From the NCBI RefSeq assembly GCF_027571385.1, contig NZ_CP085636.1, forward strand, positions 4,530,001 through 4,594,000: a stretch of DNA of 64,000 bases, in the 5' to 3' direction. This document shows, in pieces, positions 29,020-38,448 of the stretch. The stretch comes from Shewanella sp. MTB7. Its GTDB lineage: Bacteria > Pseudomonadota > Gammaproteobacteria > Enterobacterales > Shewanellaceae. The notes beneath the pieces are model-generated. The model searched no databases. It saw nothing but the letters and a program-made list of their open reading frames with translations, and was not told where the DNA came from. The number at the start of each line of letters is the position of its first letter. The stretch's first letter is position 1. The translations under genes were made by a program, and so were the position numbers.

Positions 29020-29925
29020 ATGAGCAATAAAACCTATTTATTTAAACAGTCTATTAATCGTATGCTGCAACATATTGCAGATCTTCCTAGTGGACAAAAT
29101 ATTATGGCGAATGATATTGAACTCACAAAATTACTGAGTATTAGTCGCACAACGGTGAGAGCCTGTGTAGAACATCTTTGTGAAATGGGAGTAATTAAGC
29201 GTAGTGGCCCGAATAAACTAGTGCTTCGCCAAGCAACTAAAAATGACTATTACGATATAGAAGACAAAAACTCAACCAAAGATGTACAGATAGAAAAATA
29301 CTTCCTTAATCTTATCAATACAGGGAAACTACTGCCTGGAGATCGATTTTCTGAACTTAACCTTGCACAAAATTCTGGTTGTACCACCATTACCGTTCGT
29401 GAGTTTCTCATTAAATTTTCAAGTAATGGTTTAATAGAGAAAATACCTCGTGGTCGCTGGAAGATGGTAAAGTTTGACGAAGATTTTGCTCATGAATTAG
29501 TCTTGTTCAGACAAATGGTAGAAATGCGAGCTATCACTGAACTGCTAAAACAGCCTAAAGAAGATCCAATTTGGCATGAGCTTACACAATTGTTACTCCA
29601 ACACCAAGCTGTGAGAGCTGATATAAAAAATCGTTATTTAGAATTCCCTGATTTAGATAAAGCATTACATTATGCGATTAAAAAAAGCACTAGAAATCGC
29701 TTTGTTAATCAATTTTACGATATTGTTTCTTTTGTCTGTCATTACCACTATCAGTGGGATAAAACAGGAGAGTTTGAACGTTTTACTGTCGCAATTGATG
29801 AACATATAGACATATTAAACAATCTTGTTACCCATAACACAGCAGGCGCTATTATGAGTATGGAGAAGCACTTACAAACGGCAGAAATCACATTACTTCG
29901 TTGTGTACATGGTTTAGAGCATTAA
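29020..29925 (+). CDS. GntR-family regulator with two winged-helix domains and an FCD-type domain
   Basis: A 301-residue regulator. Residues about 8-70 look like a first GntR winged helix (ELTKLLSISRTTVRACVEHLCEMGVIKRSG). Residues about 87-150 form a second (GDRFSELNLAQNSGCTTITVREFLIKFSSNGLIEKIPRGR). An all-helical FCD-like ligand domain follows (about 165-295). Most GntR proteins have only one winged helix, so the duplicated DNA-binding part is unusual and would suit a long or double operator. AAGGA lies nine bases before the ATG. It faces away from the sulfatase operon and is its obvious candidate regulator, with a sugar or sugar acid as likely ligand (inference). Confidence 0.8.
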   Translation: MSNKTYLFKQSINRMLQHIADLPSGQNIMANDIELTKLLSISRTTVRACVEHLCEMGVIKRSGPNKLVLRQATKNDYYDIEDKNSTKDVQIEKYFLNLINTGKLLPGDRFSELNLAQNSGCTTITVREFLIKFSSNGLIEKIPRGRWKMVKFDEDFAHELVLFRQMVEMRAITELLKQPKEDPIWHELTQLLLQHQAVRADIKNRYLEFPDLDKALHYAIKKSTRNRFVNQFYDIVSFVCHYHYQWDKTGEFERFTVAIDEHIDILNNLVTHNTAGAIMSMEKHLQTAEITLLRCVHGLEH

Positions 29926-30250
29926 TCGTTTCGGCTTACCAAGCTTATATTTAGATTAGGTAAATAGCCATTAAAATCAAACGCTTAACACAAGCTCGAA
30001 TAAGGTGGGAGTTGAAACCATGAGCGGCTTAATTCAACTTTTGTGGACTTAACACCAACCAGTGATGAAAAATTAAGAAGTAAGGTGTCCGATTGGAGCT
30101 GATCAGAATATTCCAAGTGGCTTGACCATCGTTGTTCAACGACGACACTGCATCTATTTATAAGCTCACCTTCCTTTCAAACTCATCATATCGACAGAAT
30201 CGAGCTTCTGTTATAATCCCAACATTGATACCACCCCTTGATAATTACCC
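29926..30250. other. intergenic stretch, no gene
   Basis: 325 bp without a supported frame. A short dyad TCGTTG-TT-CAACGA lies at 30129-30142. No terminator with a T-run was found after the GntR gene. Confidence 0.4.
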
Positions 30251-31639
30251 ATGGTCGACGCCTTGAACACAAGCCAAACTAACTCAACAGAGCAAGAAAC
30301 AGATGCGCTCTCTTTCGACAATCTACACGCTGAGACTCCGGCACAAAAACGCGCGCTAAGTTATGCCAACACCATTTTCCAGCTATTTCATCAGGTCATG
30401 GATAAGCAACACCCCGCAGATCGCGTGGTGGGTGAGTACTTTCGAATCAATAAGAAACATGGTTCAAAAGACAGACGAGTGATCCGTGAGAGCGTATTTG
30501 CACTATTTCGTTGGTGGGGCTGGCTAAGCAAGTTCAATGTTCTACAAGAAACAGAACAAAAGGAGCAAGCTTGGTTCACCATTTTGACCATCAACGCCCA
30601 TTTAGAATCTCATCCTTGGAATGACTTTATTTCGGCTTGGGAAGCATTTTCTGGTATCAAACAGATAAAATCAGTTACACAGTTCAACAGTGCAGTGCAA
30701 AGATGTGACTGGCTCAGTAATCAATTTGATTCACTCTCATTTACCACCGATGAACTGGTACCCGATTGGTTCTGGAAAGTGTGTCCCAACGACAATACAG
30801 AACAACGTTTAGCGTTAATAGAATCTCTGTCATCCCGTCCTCCAATCTGGGGACGGGTGCAAAACATTGATGTTCATGACGCCATAAACACGCTAACTAA
30901 ATTAGATATCCCAGCGACTGGCAGTGAGTTTTTCAGTGATAGCATCAATCTAGGTAACAAGAATATTAACCTTAACGGTCTAGCACTTTATAAAGATGGC
31001 GAGTTAGAAATTCAAGATCTCGGTTCTCAAGTCGTTGGCCAGATCTGCCAACCTAAAGCTGATGATAACTGGTGGGACACTTGCAGTGGAGCCGGTGGAA
31101 AAAGCTTGCAGTTAAGATCTTTAATGCTGCAACAAAACAAACACGCGACAGGCACTATTGTCGCTTCTGATATTCGCAGAAAACCGCTTGAGGAGCTAAC
31201 TAAACGCGCCAAACGTGCTGGTTTTAAAGGCATCACCACCGCCCCGTGGAAATCAGATGAATTGCCTGTTAAACATGCTCACTTTGATGGTGTGCTAGTG
31301 GATGCCCCTTGTAGTTGTACCGGCACTTGGCGGCGCAACCCTGATATGCGTTGGATAGATAACCTAAACGCAGTCATGGATAAACCCGCTCTTCAATTAG
31401 ATATCTTGAGTCGTTCCAGTAAAGCGGTGAAAACCGGCGCTACCTTGGTATATGCCACATGCTCTCTCTCGCCTCTAGAAAATGAAGCGGTGGTTAAGGC
31501 ATTTTTGGCATCAAATGATGACTTCAGCTTAGAGGTCACCACACATCCATTTACCAGTGTTCAAGCTACTATGCACACAGTGATGCCTTATCAGGCTGAT
31601 ACCGATGGTATGTTTGTAGCTCGAATGATTCGTAATTAA
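30251..31639 (+). CDS. RsmB/NOP-family RNA cytosine-5 methyltransferase
   Basis: A 462-residue SAM-dependent methyltransferase of the NOL1/NOP2/Sun family. An N-terminal NusB/RsmB-like helical region (about 25-180) precedes the Rossmann catalytic domain. Motif I is seen in DTCSGAGGKSLQLRSLM, motif IV in VDAPCSCTGTWRRNPDMRW and the nucleophile motif in YATCSLSPLENE, so both catalytic cysteines are present. It should methylate a cytosine in rRNA or tRNA. It is not clearly RsmB itself, which is usually near 430 residues and sits beside fmt. No strong ribosome binding site precedes the ATG. A terminator follows. Confidence 0.85.
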   Translation: MVDALNTSQTNSTEQETDALSFDNLHAETPAQKRALSYANTIFQLFHQVMDKQHPADRVVGEYFRINKKHGSKDRRVIRESVFALFRWWGWLSKFNVLQETEQKEQAWFTILTINAHLESHPWNDFISAWEAFSGIKQIKSVTQFNSAVQRCDWLSNQFDSLSFTTDELVPDWFWKVCPNDNTEQRLALIESLSSRPPIWGRVQNIDVHDAINTLTKLDIPATGSEFFSDSINLGNKNINLNGLALYKDGELEIQDLGSQVVGQICQPKADDNWWDTCSGAGGKSLQLRSLMLQQNKHATGTIVASDIRRKPLEELTKRAKRAGFKGITTAPWKSDELPVKHAHFDGVLVDAPCSCTGTWRRNPDMRWIDNLNAVMDKPALQLDILSRSSKAVKTGATLVYATCSLSPLENEAVVKAFLASNDDFSLEVTTHPFTSVQATMHTVMPYQADTDGMFVARMIRN

Positions 31640-31663
31640 CCGTTAATAAACAGCAATATTAAA

Positions 31664-31687
31664 GCGGCCTTAGGCTGCTTTTTTTTT
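31664..31687 (+). terminator. intrinsic terminator of the methyltransferase gene
   Basis: GCGGCC and GGCTGC (one G-T pair) flank a 3-nt loop and are followed by nine T residues. Confidence 0.8.
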
Positions 31688-31762
31688 CCTTGAAATCACT
31701 TTAATACTCTTGTCATAGAAGCTTTTTACTATCTATAATATGTCATTAAGTGAAGACTCTAC

Positions 31763-31975
31763 ATGCACTTAAAAAAACCTAGACTAAATTTTGGAATTCT
31801 AATGTCAAACTTCTACGATAATGATGATCTTCTCTGGGACAGTGAAATAAGTGACGCTCCCGAAGACAAGAGTAAAAGCAAACGAAATAAACATAACCGC
31901 AGACAATTATCAGATCAGAAACGCCAATCTCTCGATCAAGATCAGCCAAGCAACGCAAGTCATAGAAGAGGGTAA
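31763..31975 (+). CDS. small hypothetical protein, acidic head and basic tail
   Basis: A 70-residue frame; a second in-frame ATG at 31802 would give 57 residues beginning MSNFYDNDDLLWDSEI and may be the better start, since the region before it reads as untranslated leader. The head is acidic and aromatic, while the tail (KSKSKRNKHNRRQLSDQKRQ) is basic, which is typical of small adaptor or nucleic-acid-binding proteins. I do not recognise the family. It stands alone between a terminator and a 230-bp gap. Confidence 0.45.
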   Translation: MHLKKPRLNFGILMSNFYDNDDLLWDSEISDAPEDKSKSKRNKHNRRQLSDQKRQSLDQDQPSNASHRRG

Positions 31976-32206
31976 CCCTATTAAAGATTTGATCTTACGA
32001 ATTAATGGCTAAACGGCAACGTATTAGCCATTAATCTTATTGTGTTAAGCTGTTAACATATAAACACAAATTAATACCTGTTTTCCCCTTCCTACAATGT
32101 CATTATTCCTTAAACTCTAATATCCTAAACCTTTCATACGTAAGAGATACTCCCCGAAAATCATCCATCAGAGATGTAACAGTCATCATTAAGAAGGAAT
32201 AAGTCT

Positions 32207-35200
32207 ATGGAACAGATGCGCCCCGATTTTATCTATCCCTCCGGATCCATGTTAATGCACTCCCCTCTCATCCTGAACAGAGCCGATATGTACGGCTTCT
32301 TTATGAAGGGCAAAGAGAAAAACCTGCAAAAATCTATCGATACTAGCCTTAATCAAGTCGCCGGCAGTCGTATGTATTTTAAAGTCCTCTCTCCCTATGT
32401 ATTAACCAGCTTTACTCGAGTGGATAAAGCCTATTCAGGTTATCCTGAAGACAGGGAGAAAGGCTGGATACAAGAAACAGATATCGTCACTTGGGTCATG
32501 GTTGGTAGACAAAATAGTGCTGACAGTGACGATATTAGTCATGTGTATTTTCACCCGCTTCATATATTTGTTAATGATGCCATGGCCCTAATCAATGGAC
32601 GTGAGCTTTTTGGTTATCCAAAGTATCTATGTGAATATGAGATGCCGATGCCAGACCAGCCTCTCACAAAGCTAAGTCTATCCGCCAAGAGCTTTAAAAT
32701 CTTCTCCCCCGAAACTGAACTATCGATGCACCCTCTACTAGAGGTTAATTGCGAAGCTAAAGAGGAGGATCAACTCTCTACCATCGAAGCAATAGCTCAA
32801 ACCTGGCAACTACTTAAACAACAGACTGATTTCATTCCAGAGCTGGATAAATTAGGAGAAGATCAACTTTTCAGTTTGCTGTTTAAACCCGCTATCGATC
32901 AAGTTTTCTTAAAGCAACTTCCGGACTCATCAGGGCATAAAGCGGTTTATCAAGCGATCACAGCCTCGCCCGCTAAGATCAACAAGGTTCATTCACTCTC
33001 CCTGCTCGACAATGATCTCATCGCCACCGTTTTTGATAATGCCAGTTTCCCCTTCAAGGAGTCTCTGGGGGTGGAATTAGGTGAGCAACATGTGCTGCTC
33101 CCCTACCATGTTAACTTTGATTTCGAAGTGCCTGAGGGCGAAGTTCTGGTTGATAATTCAGTGGTTAAAAAAGAAAAAATTGCCATTTTGGGTGGCGGTG
33201 TTGCAGCCATTACTGCCGCTGCTTGTTTGACCGAACAAGCTGGGTGGCAAAACCGTTACGAGATAGATATTTACCAGATGGGTTGGCGAATTGGCGGTAA
33301 AGGAGCCAGTGGCCGTAATGCCGAGTGTGGTCAACGAATAGAGGAGCATGGCCTGCATATCTGGTTTGGTTTCTATCAAAATGCCTTTAACCTAATGCGC
33401 AAAGCCTATGAAGAGCTAGACCGTCCAGCTGGCAGTCCCCTTGCCACTTTCCTAGACGCCTTTAAACCTCATAATTTTATCGTACTTCAGGAAGACGTTG
33501 GCGGAGACTCTGACAGCTGGCCCATTGAGTTCCCTGAGCGAAGTGGCATACCAGGAGACAGCACCGAAATCCTCACTCTGTGGAAAGTAGTTAAAGCCGC
33601 TTTTAGTTGGATCCGTCACTGGTTATCGGACATGGATGACATTCTAGGTGAAGTGAATGCCGAATCAGCTAAACCCATTCATTGGTTTAGCGAAGCGTGG
33701 TTTGACCACCTTAACGATAAAATTGATGACTCTTTGGAAGATGCCAGAGAGAGTTTATTAACATTGGGGGACAAGTTGGAATGTCACATCAACCAGCTGA
33801 TTGGACATGAATGTGAAGGTCATGTTCACGATATTGATCAAGGTTTATTTGAGGGTGCTGTAGACAGTCTTAGAGCCAGATTGGATGCACGCTTCATCGA
33901 CAAATTAGAGTCCAATGATGAGCTACGCCGTCTCTACATTGCAACCGATCTTGGCCTGACCATACTAAAGGGGATGTTTACCGATGATGTATTCAAACAG
34001 GGATTCGATATCATTAATGATTACGATTACCGTGAGTGGCTTACTACACATGGGGCAAACCAAACATTCACAGTAGATTCTGCACCTGTTAGAGGTTTTT
34101 ACGATCTGGTGTTCGCTTACGAACAAGGTAACTTCGATAAACCTAATCTTGAGGCGGGAACGATCATACGTTCAATGTTACGTATCGCACTATGTTATCA
34201 AGGCAGTGTAATGTGGAAGATGCAGGCGGGCATGGGAGATGTGGTATTTACTCCCTATTATGAACTCCTCAAACGTAGAGGTGTGAACTTCCACTTCTTT
34301 AATCGGGTCGACAACTTAGTCTGTGAAGATAATAGTATTCAAGCTATTGAGATCACTGAACAAGTGAAATTAAAAGATGAGATGAGTGAATACTATCCTT
34401 TCGTCGATGTAAAAGGATTAAATTGCTGGCCCAGCACACCTAATTATGATCAATTAGCCCCTGAACAAGCTCAGCTACTTAAAGACAACAATATCAATTT
34501 AGAGCAGTTTTGGAGTCATTGGGAGCAAGTCTATCAAGCTGAATTTAATGCCCCTCTACCCACTAAGCGACTAGAGAAAGGGGTGGACTTTGATAAGGTG
34601 ATCTTCGGCCTGGCTATTGGCTCTGTCCCCCATGTTGCAAGCGAGGTTATGGCACAGAGTCAACCATTAGCTCAAGCCGTTGATAAGGTACAGACAGTAG
34701 CAACACAAGCCTATCAACTTTGGTTGAATAAAGATCTCCAAGAGATGGGCTGGTCTATCGAGAACGAGAACGGAGAGCAGCCAGTACTCTCAGCCTTTAC
34801 AGAACCTTTCGACACTTGGGCCTCAATGGATCAGCTCCTCGATAAGGAGGATTGGCAAGGTATTGAACCTAAAAATGCCAGTTACTTCTGTTCAGCGCTT
34901 CCAGTCGATGAATATCCACCTCAAAGTGATATTAGCTTCCCTCAGATTAAAAACGCAGAAGCTAAATCTGGTGCTATCGGTCAGCTTAAGACCCAGATCC
35001 ACAAACTTTGGGGCAATGTGGGTGATACATTCCCATGGGAGTGGCTACACGATCCAGAAAACAGGCAAGGAGAAGCCAGATTCGATAGCCAATATTGGCG
35101 GGCTAATGTTGACCCTTCAGAGCGCTATGTACTCTCAGTGAAAGGCAGCTCTCAATATCGAATCGATACTGATGGTACTGGGATCGACAATCTATTCGTC

Positions 35201-35326
35201 ACCGGAGACTGGATTAATACAGGCATCAATGCGGGTTGTGTTGAAGCTGCAACGATGGCGGGGATGCACACATCCAAAGCCATTAGCGGACACCCGAATG
35301 TGATAAAGGGAGAGAAGGATTTCTAA
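32207..35326 (+). CDS. acetoacetate-decarboxylase-like domain fused to a FAD-dependent oxidoreductase
   Basis: A 1039-residue protein. Residues about 15-300 resemble the acetoacetate decarboxylase superfamily (FHPLHIFVNDAMALINGRELFGYPK). From 322 an FAD-binding amine-oxidase/phytoene-desaturase type fold begins (KIAILGGGVAAITAA, glycines 329-331, then YQMGWRIGGKGASGRN and a C-terminal GIDNLFVTGDWINTGINAGCVEAATMAG, which closes the FAD site). The middle (about 480-650) is helical and unlike hydroxysqualene dehydroxylases of similar type. GAAGGAA precedes the ATG. It is not in an operon and no signal peptide is seen. The fusion suggests that oxidation and a decarboxylase-type step act on one substrate, but which substrate cannot be stated. 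Confidence 0.75.
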   Translation: MEQMRPDFIYPSGSMLMHSPLILNRADMYGFFMKGKEKNLQKSIDTSLNQVAGSRMYFKVLSPYVLTSFTRVDKAYSGYPEDREKGWIQETDIVTWVMVGRQNSADSDDISHVYFHPLHIFVNDAMALINGRELFGYPKYLCEYEMPMPDQPLTKLSLSAKSFKIFSPETELSMHPLLEVNCEAKEEDQLSTIEAIAQTWQLLKQQTDFIPELDKLGEDQLFSLLFKPAIDQVFLKQLPDSSGHKAVYQAITASPAKINKVHSLSLLDNDLIATVFDNASFPFKESLGVELGEQHVLLPYHVNFDFEVPEGEVLVDNSVVKKEKIAILGGGVAAITAAACLTEQAGWQNRYEIDIYQMGWRIGGKGASGRNAECGQRIEEHGLHIWFGFYQNAFNLMRKAYEELDRPAGSPLATFLDAFKPHNFIVLQEDVGGDSDSWPIEFPERSGIPGDSTEILTLWKVVKAAFSWIRHWLSDMDDILGEVNAESAKPIHWFSEAWFDHLNDKIDDSLEDARESLLTLGDKLECHINQLIGHECEGHVHDIDQGLFEGAVDSLRARLDARFIDKLESNDELRRLYIATDLGLTILKGMFTDDVFKQGFDIINDYDYREWLTTHGANQTFTVDSAPVRGFYDLVFAYEQGNFDKPNLEAGTIIRSMLRIALCYQGSVMWKMQAGMGDVVFTPYYELLKRRGVNFHFFNRVDNLVCEDNSIQAIEITEQVKLKDEMSEYYPFVDVKGLNCWPSTPNYDQLAPEQAQLLKDNNINLEQFWSHWEQVYQAEFNAPLPTKRLEKGVDFDKVIFGLAIGSVPHVASEVMAQSQPLAQAVDKVQTVATQAYQLWLNKDLQEMGWSIENENGEQPVLSAFTEPFDTWASMDQLLDKEDWQGIEPKNASYFCSALPVDEYPPQSDISFPQIKNAEAKSGAIGQLKTQIHKLWGNVGDTFPWEWLHDPENRQGEARFDSQYWRANVDPSERYVLSVKGSSQYRIDTDGTGIDNLFVTGDWINTGINAGCVEAATMAGMHTSKAISGHPNVIKGEKDF

Positions 35327-35367
35327 CACTCATGGTTTAATATCAATCGGTAAATAGTTATTAAATG

Positions 35368-35394
35368 AAGTGCTGGGAACCCAGCACTTTTTAT
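35368..35394. terminator. bidirectional terminator between convergent genes
   Basis: AAGTGCTGGG pairs exactly with CCCAGCACTT over a 2-nt loop, with T residues on the plus side. It lies between the FAD fusion gene and the convergent GGDEF gene. Confidence 0.85.
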
Positions 35395-35411
35395 TCGCTC
35401 CATAATACTTT

Positions 35412-37082
35412 TTAAACCAAGCGCTCATCTTGTAGCGCCATTTTTTCGATCCGCATCTCCCGCCGCTTTGCCGTTTTGCGTTTATACATGTCTCTATCTG
35501 CAGCCCTTAACCACTCACCGGCGTCTTTAACCTTAGTATTAAGTGCGTAGCCAAAACTGATACCAGTATTTTTATAAATCTGATTGGTAATAGAGTTTGA
35601 TAGCTCCTCTATTGCTTTCAATATATCGGGTAGTTGCTTCTCTGAAATTAAAATAACAAAATTGTCCCCTCCTATACGGAACACCTTGGCTTTTTCCAAC
35701 AGATCACAGCTTACTTTAAGTTCTTTGCCCGCATGAACCAATAAGCTATCCCCTTCATGATGCCCTAAGGTGTGATTCACCTGTTTCAAGCCATCGAGAT
35801 CAAGCAAAATAAGGACTAAGTTTTTTTCAGCATTATCGACAAAAAAATTCTCAGACTGAATATACTCATCGAAAGCATGTCGATTGGGTAGCTGAGTTAA
35901 TTGATCTTGTCTTGCCTTCTCCCAGGCAAGGTCTAAGGTTTCAATATAATTTTGGCGCTCTTCGGATAATAGTTTGATCTTATAAGCCAATGCCAGAGAT
36001 AACATCAATGCATCCACAGTGCCGCCGATTAAGGTCGCCAACTCTGCATTTTCAATAAAATCCGATGTTATTCCCATATTTCCCGGCAATATGATCACAG
36101 CGGGGAGAAGCAGGCAAGTAAAAGCAAAAATAAAGTAACGTGCAGGGTAGAAACCTTTGATCAAACAGACATTACCACAAGTAATGGCCAAGGCTATCCA
36201 GAGCATGATCAATACCGAAGCGATAAGGGCTGTGTAGGAAACCAAAAAGATACTGGTAGGTAAAGCAAGAATACAGGTCCACATCAGTAGCTTACTTAGC
36301 CGCCATAGTTTAGGCGAATACTCTGGAAGCTGTAGGAAATGCTTATAAAATAAGATATTGAAGATCGGTAAGCCAATAAAAAATAGGTGATGTATCTCTA
36401 AACTATGGAAATCCCAAAGGTGAGCCCCAAGGTGAAAGGTTAACGCCCAACCAGTGAAGTAGGTGATAACATAAAGCCCATAATAAAGAAACGCTCGGTC
36501 TCGAATAGAGAAATAGATAAGCAAGTTATAACAGGCAATAAATAGCAAGCCCCCCAAACAGAGCATAACCAACATAGCTTCGATATCTGAACTGGCTTTA
36601 TACTCACCGTACGGTTCAAGCTCTACCTTAGGTATCGATGAAAAGTAGCGACTTTCCATTCGGATCACAAACCAATAATCAACGCCATAATCGAGCTCAA
36701 CCTCACGACCATAATCAAACAGAAACTCATAAGGTGCGTAATAGCCACTTTGACGATATTGTTTACTGCCATTACTGCCTAATAGCGTGTAATCCAATGA
36801 CTCAAGGATCGAGTTTCGAACATTAATAACCCAATTTGTCTCCCTAGAATACACTTTAGTCGGTATTACCACCCAGTAACTTCCCCCCGTCAAACTGATG
36901 CCATCAGCCTTATCTAAGCTAGACATCCAATCGGTGACTTCTGGGTAGGTTGTCGGTGCAGTTTGACCCTCTTTCGCGTAAAAAATAAAAGATTGATCTA
37001 GCGAAGGAGCCCCGATAGATGTAAAGCTGCAGCCAACAAGACTAAATAATAAAAGTAAACAAGCTGTCACTCTGTGGCTCAT
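35412..37082 (-). CDS. 7TM-DISM GGDEF-domain protein with altered GGDNF motif
   Basis: A 556-residue membrane signalling protein. A hydrophobic N-terminus with a possible lipobox (LVGCSF) is followed by a 7TMR-DISM extracellular domain (about 25-170), seven transmembrane helices (about 178-375) and a GGDEF domain (about 390-540). The active-site signature reads RIGGDNF (D473), with Asn in place of the Glu of GGDEF. That Glu helps hold the metal in active diguanylate cyclases, so activity may be reduced or lost and the domain may only sense GTP or c-di-GMP. No EAL domain is present. It stands alone on the minus strand. Confidence 0.82.
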   Translation of the reverse strand: MSHRVTACLLLLFSLVGCSFTSIGAPSLDQSFIFYAKEGQTAPTTYPEVTDWMSSLDKADGISLTGGSYWVVIPTKVYSRETNWVINVRNSILESLDYTLLGSNGSKQYRQSGYYAPYEFLFDYGREVELDYGVDYWFVIRMESRYFSSIPKVELEPYGEYKASSDIEAMLVMLCLGGLLFIACYNLLIYFSIRDRAFLYYGLYVITYFTGWALTFHLGAHLWDFHSLEIHHLFFIGLPIFNILFYKHFLQLPEYSPKLWRLSKLLMWTCILALPTSIFLVSYTALIASVLIMLWIALAITCGNVCLIKGFYPARYFIFAFTCLLLPAVIILPGNMGITSDFIENAELATLIGGTVDALMLSLALAYKIKLLSEERQNYIETLDLAWEKARQDQLTQLPNRHAFDEYIQSENFFVDNAEKNLVLILLDLDGLKQVNHTLGHHEGDSLLVHAGKELKVSCDLLEKAKVFRIGGDNFVILISEKQLPDILKAIEELSNSITNQIYKNTGISFGYALNTKVKDAGEWLRAADRDMYKRKTAKRREMRIEKMALQDERLV

Positions 37083-37584
37083 TCAGTTAACACCCTTGAT
37101 TAGCAAAAACTAGTTCCAAGATACGTGGACCAGCATGTCGAAAAATAACAGAGTTAAGAGTCAGTTATTAACCCTCTATACCTGTTATTCCCACCAGCTA
37201 TGCTGATCTTCATGAAATAGCAGTAATCCTCACTCCAATTTCAGACTTTATTAAACTTAAACATAACGTTAACAAGCTACTGCCAATTCTATTAACACAA
37301 ACAAGATAATTCAATACAATTCTCAAGCTCAAAGGTGTTTTCTGCCTTATTCGCCATTGTACCAATCAAATATAATGCCTAAATATGTGGCAACTTATGT
37401 ATTTTCAGCACCCATTATCTAAGCTTAGACCTATTTATTATGAAGTGAGGAAAAAGGTAACTTTAGCTGTACCTAAGGGAGAAAAACCCATTGCGTTGAG
37501 CGGCAATGGGGCAACGTTTTTCCTAACCAATCGAATTTTGATATTGAAGTGATTTAAGGATATTAATAAGGTGATAAATTTAGA
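37083..37584. other. intergenic stretch, terminator only
   Basis: 502 bp of AT-rich sequence between two minus-strand genes. Besides the terminator at 37482-37510 no gene or RNA is supported; it must hold the promoter of the GGDEF gene. Confidence 0.45.
37482..37510 (-). terminator. intrinsic terminator of the YfaZ-like gene
   Basis: On the minus strand CCCATTGC and GCAATGGG form an 8-bp stem followed by five T residues, 75 nt after the stop. Confidence 0.75.
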
Positions 37585-38124
37585 CTAAAAACGAGCTGCA
37601 GCACCGATGTAAAATCCGCTGTCAAAGGTTGAGTTACTGGTATTATCATACTGAAAACGAATATATCTATAACCGGTAAACAGCGCCAAGTTTGGATTTA
37701 ACTGAAACTGCATCTTACTGTCTAATTCATATTGACCATCAACACTGCCAAATGACAACACTGAAGGAGCATAGTATCCTGACGCATTGAATGATAAGTT
37801 GGAGCCTAAATCCATTTTATAACGTCCACCTACACCAACTGCACTGCCGTTGGGGCTTTTTTTAGCCCAAACATATGAGAACTCGGCACCGACTTCGAAA
37901 TGATGAACACCTGCATCATGGGAAACGTGTATAGCAGCAGAAGTGAGGTGACCGCCATCATTGGAATAGATGTAACCTAAAACCGCATTAATATTCTTAT
38001 TCAAGTCGAGAGCAAAATCGGTCGAAATCACGTCATCGTTTAACCCAACACTGAAATCATTAGCGTAAGCCGTCGTAGAAACACATGATATAAAAAGCAA
38101 ACCACTCAATAATGTTAATCGCAT
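37585..38124 (-). CDS. YfaZ-family outer-membrane beta-barrel protein
   Basis: A 179-residue protein with a signal peptide (1-21, cleaved after AYA) and alternating beta strands ending in aromatic residue Phe (AARF), as expected for insertion by the Bam machine. The pattern NAVLGYIYSNDGGHLTSAAIHVSH and the closing FDSGFYIGAAARF fit the YfaZ family, small barrels of unknown function, some implicated in amyloid-associated channels. It stands alone with its own terminator. Its start codon region does not match the small-RNA cores described nearby. Confidence 0.75.
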   Translation of the reverse strand: MRLTLLSGLLFISCVSTTAYANDFSVGLNDDVISTDFALDLNKNINAVLGYIYSNDGGHLTSAAIHVSHDAGVHHFEVGAEFSYVWAKKSPNGSAVGVGGRYKMDLGSNLSFNASGYYAPSVLSFGSVDGQYELDSKMQFQLNPNLALFTGYRYIRFQYDNTSNSTFDSGFYIGAAARF

Positions 38125-38448
38125 ATAAATCTCTAATTTTCTGTTTTGCGAATAGTATCAAACTCAACAAGAACATCCACTACAACACTGTTTTTAAAGA
38201 TTAAACCAACTTACAAACACAACAACAAACCAAACAAACTGCAACATTTGTGTACCAAGCGTCGCCATCGACAACATAAGCTATCGTTAGGCAACAACTT
38301 GCATCAATCCGATCAAGTTTGTCCAATAATGATAAATAAGCAGCTATGGTTTAATTCGACACATGATATATAGGTTGCGCGCAATTTACATGCTCGCTAT
38401 TATTTTAACTTTGTACCTTGGATTAACAATTAGAAATGGAGAAGAGAG
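38125..38448. other. divergent promoter region, YfaZ-like / glutathione peroxidase
   Basis: 324 bp with no ribosome-binding-site-supported gene. The right end carries GGAGAAGAG before the peroxidase ATG. No operator was identified. Confidence 0.45.

Noticed and set aside
38146..38373. 75-codon plus-strand frame
   Set aside because: Lies in the divergent promoter region of the YfaZ-like and peroxidase genes, without ribosome binding site; composition is that of AT-rich noncoding DNA.
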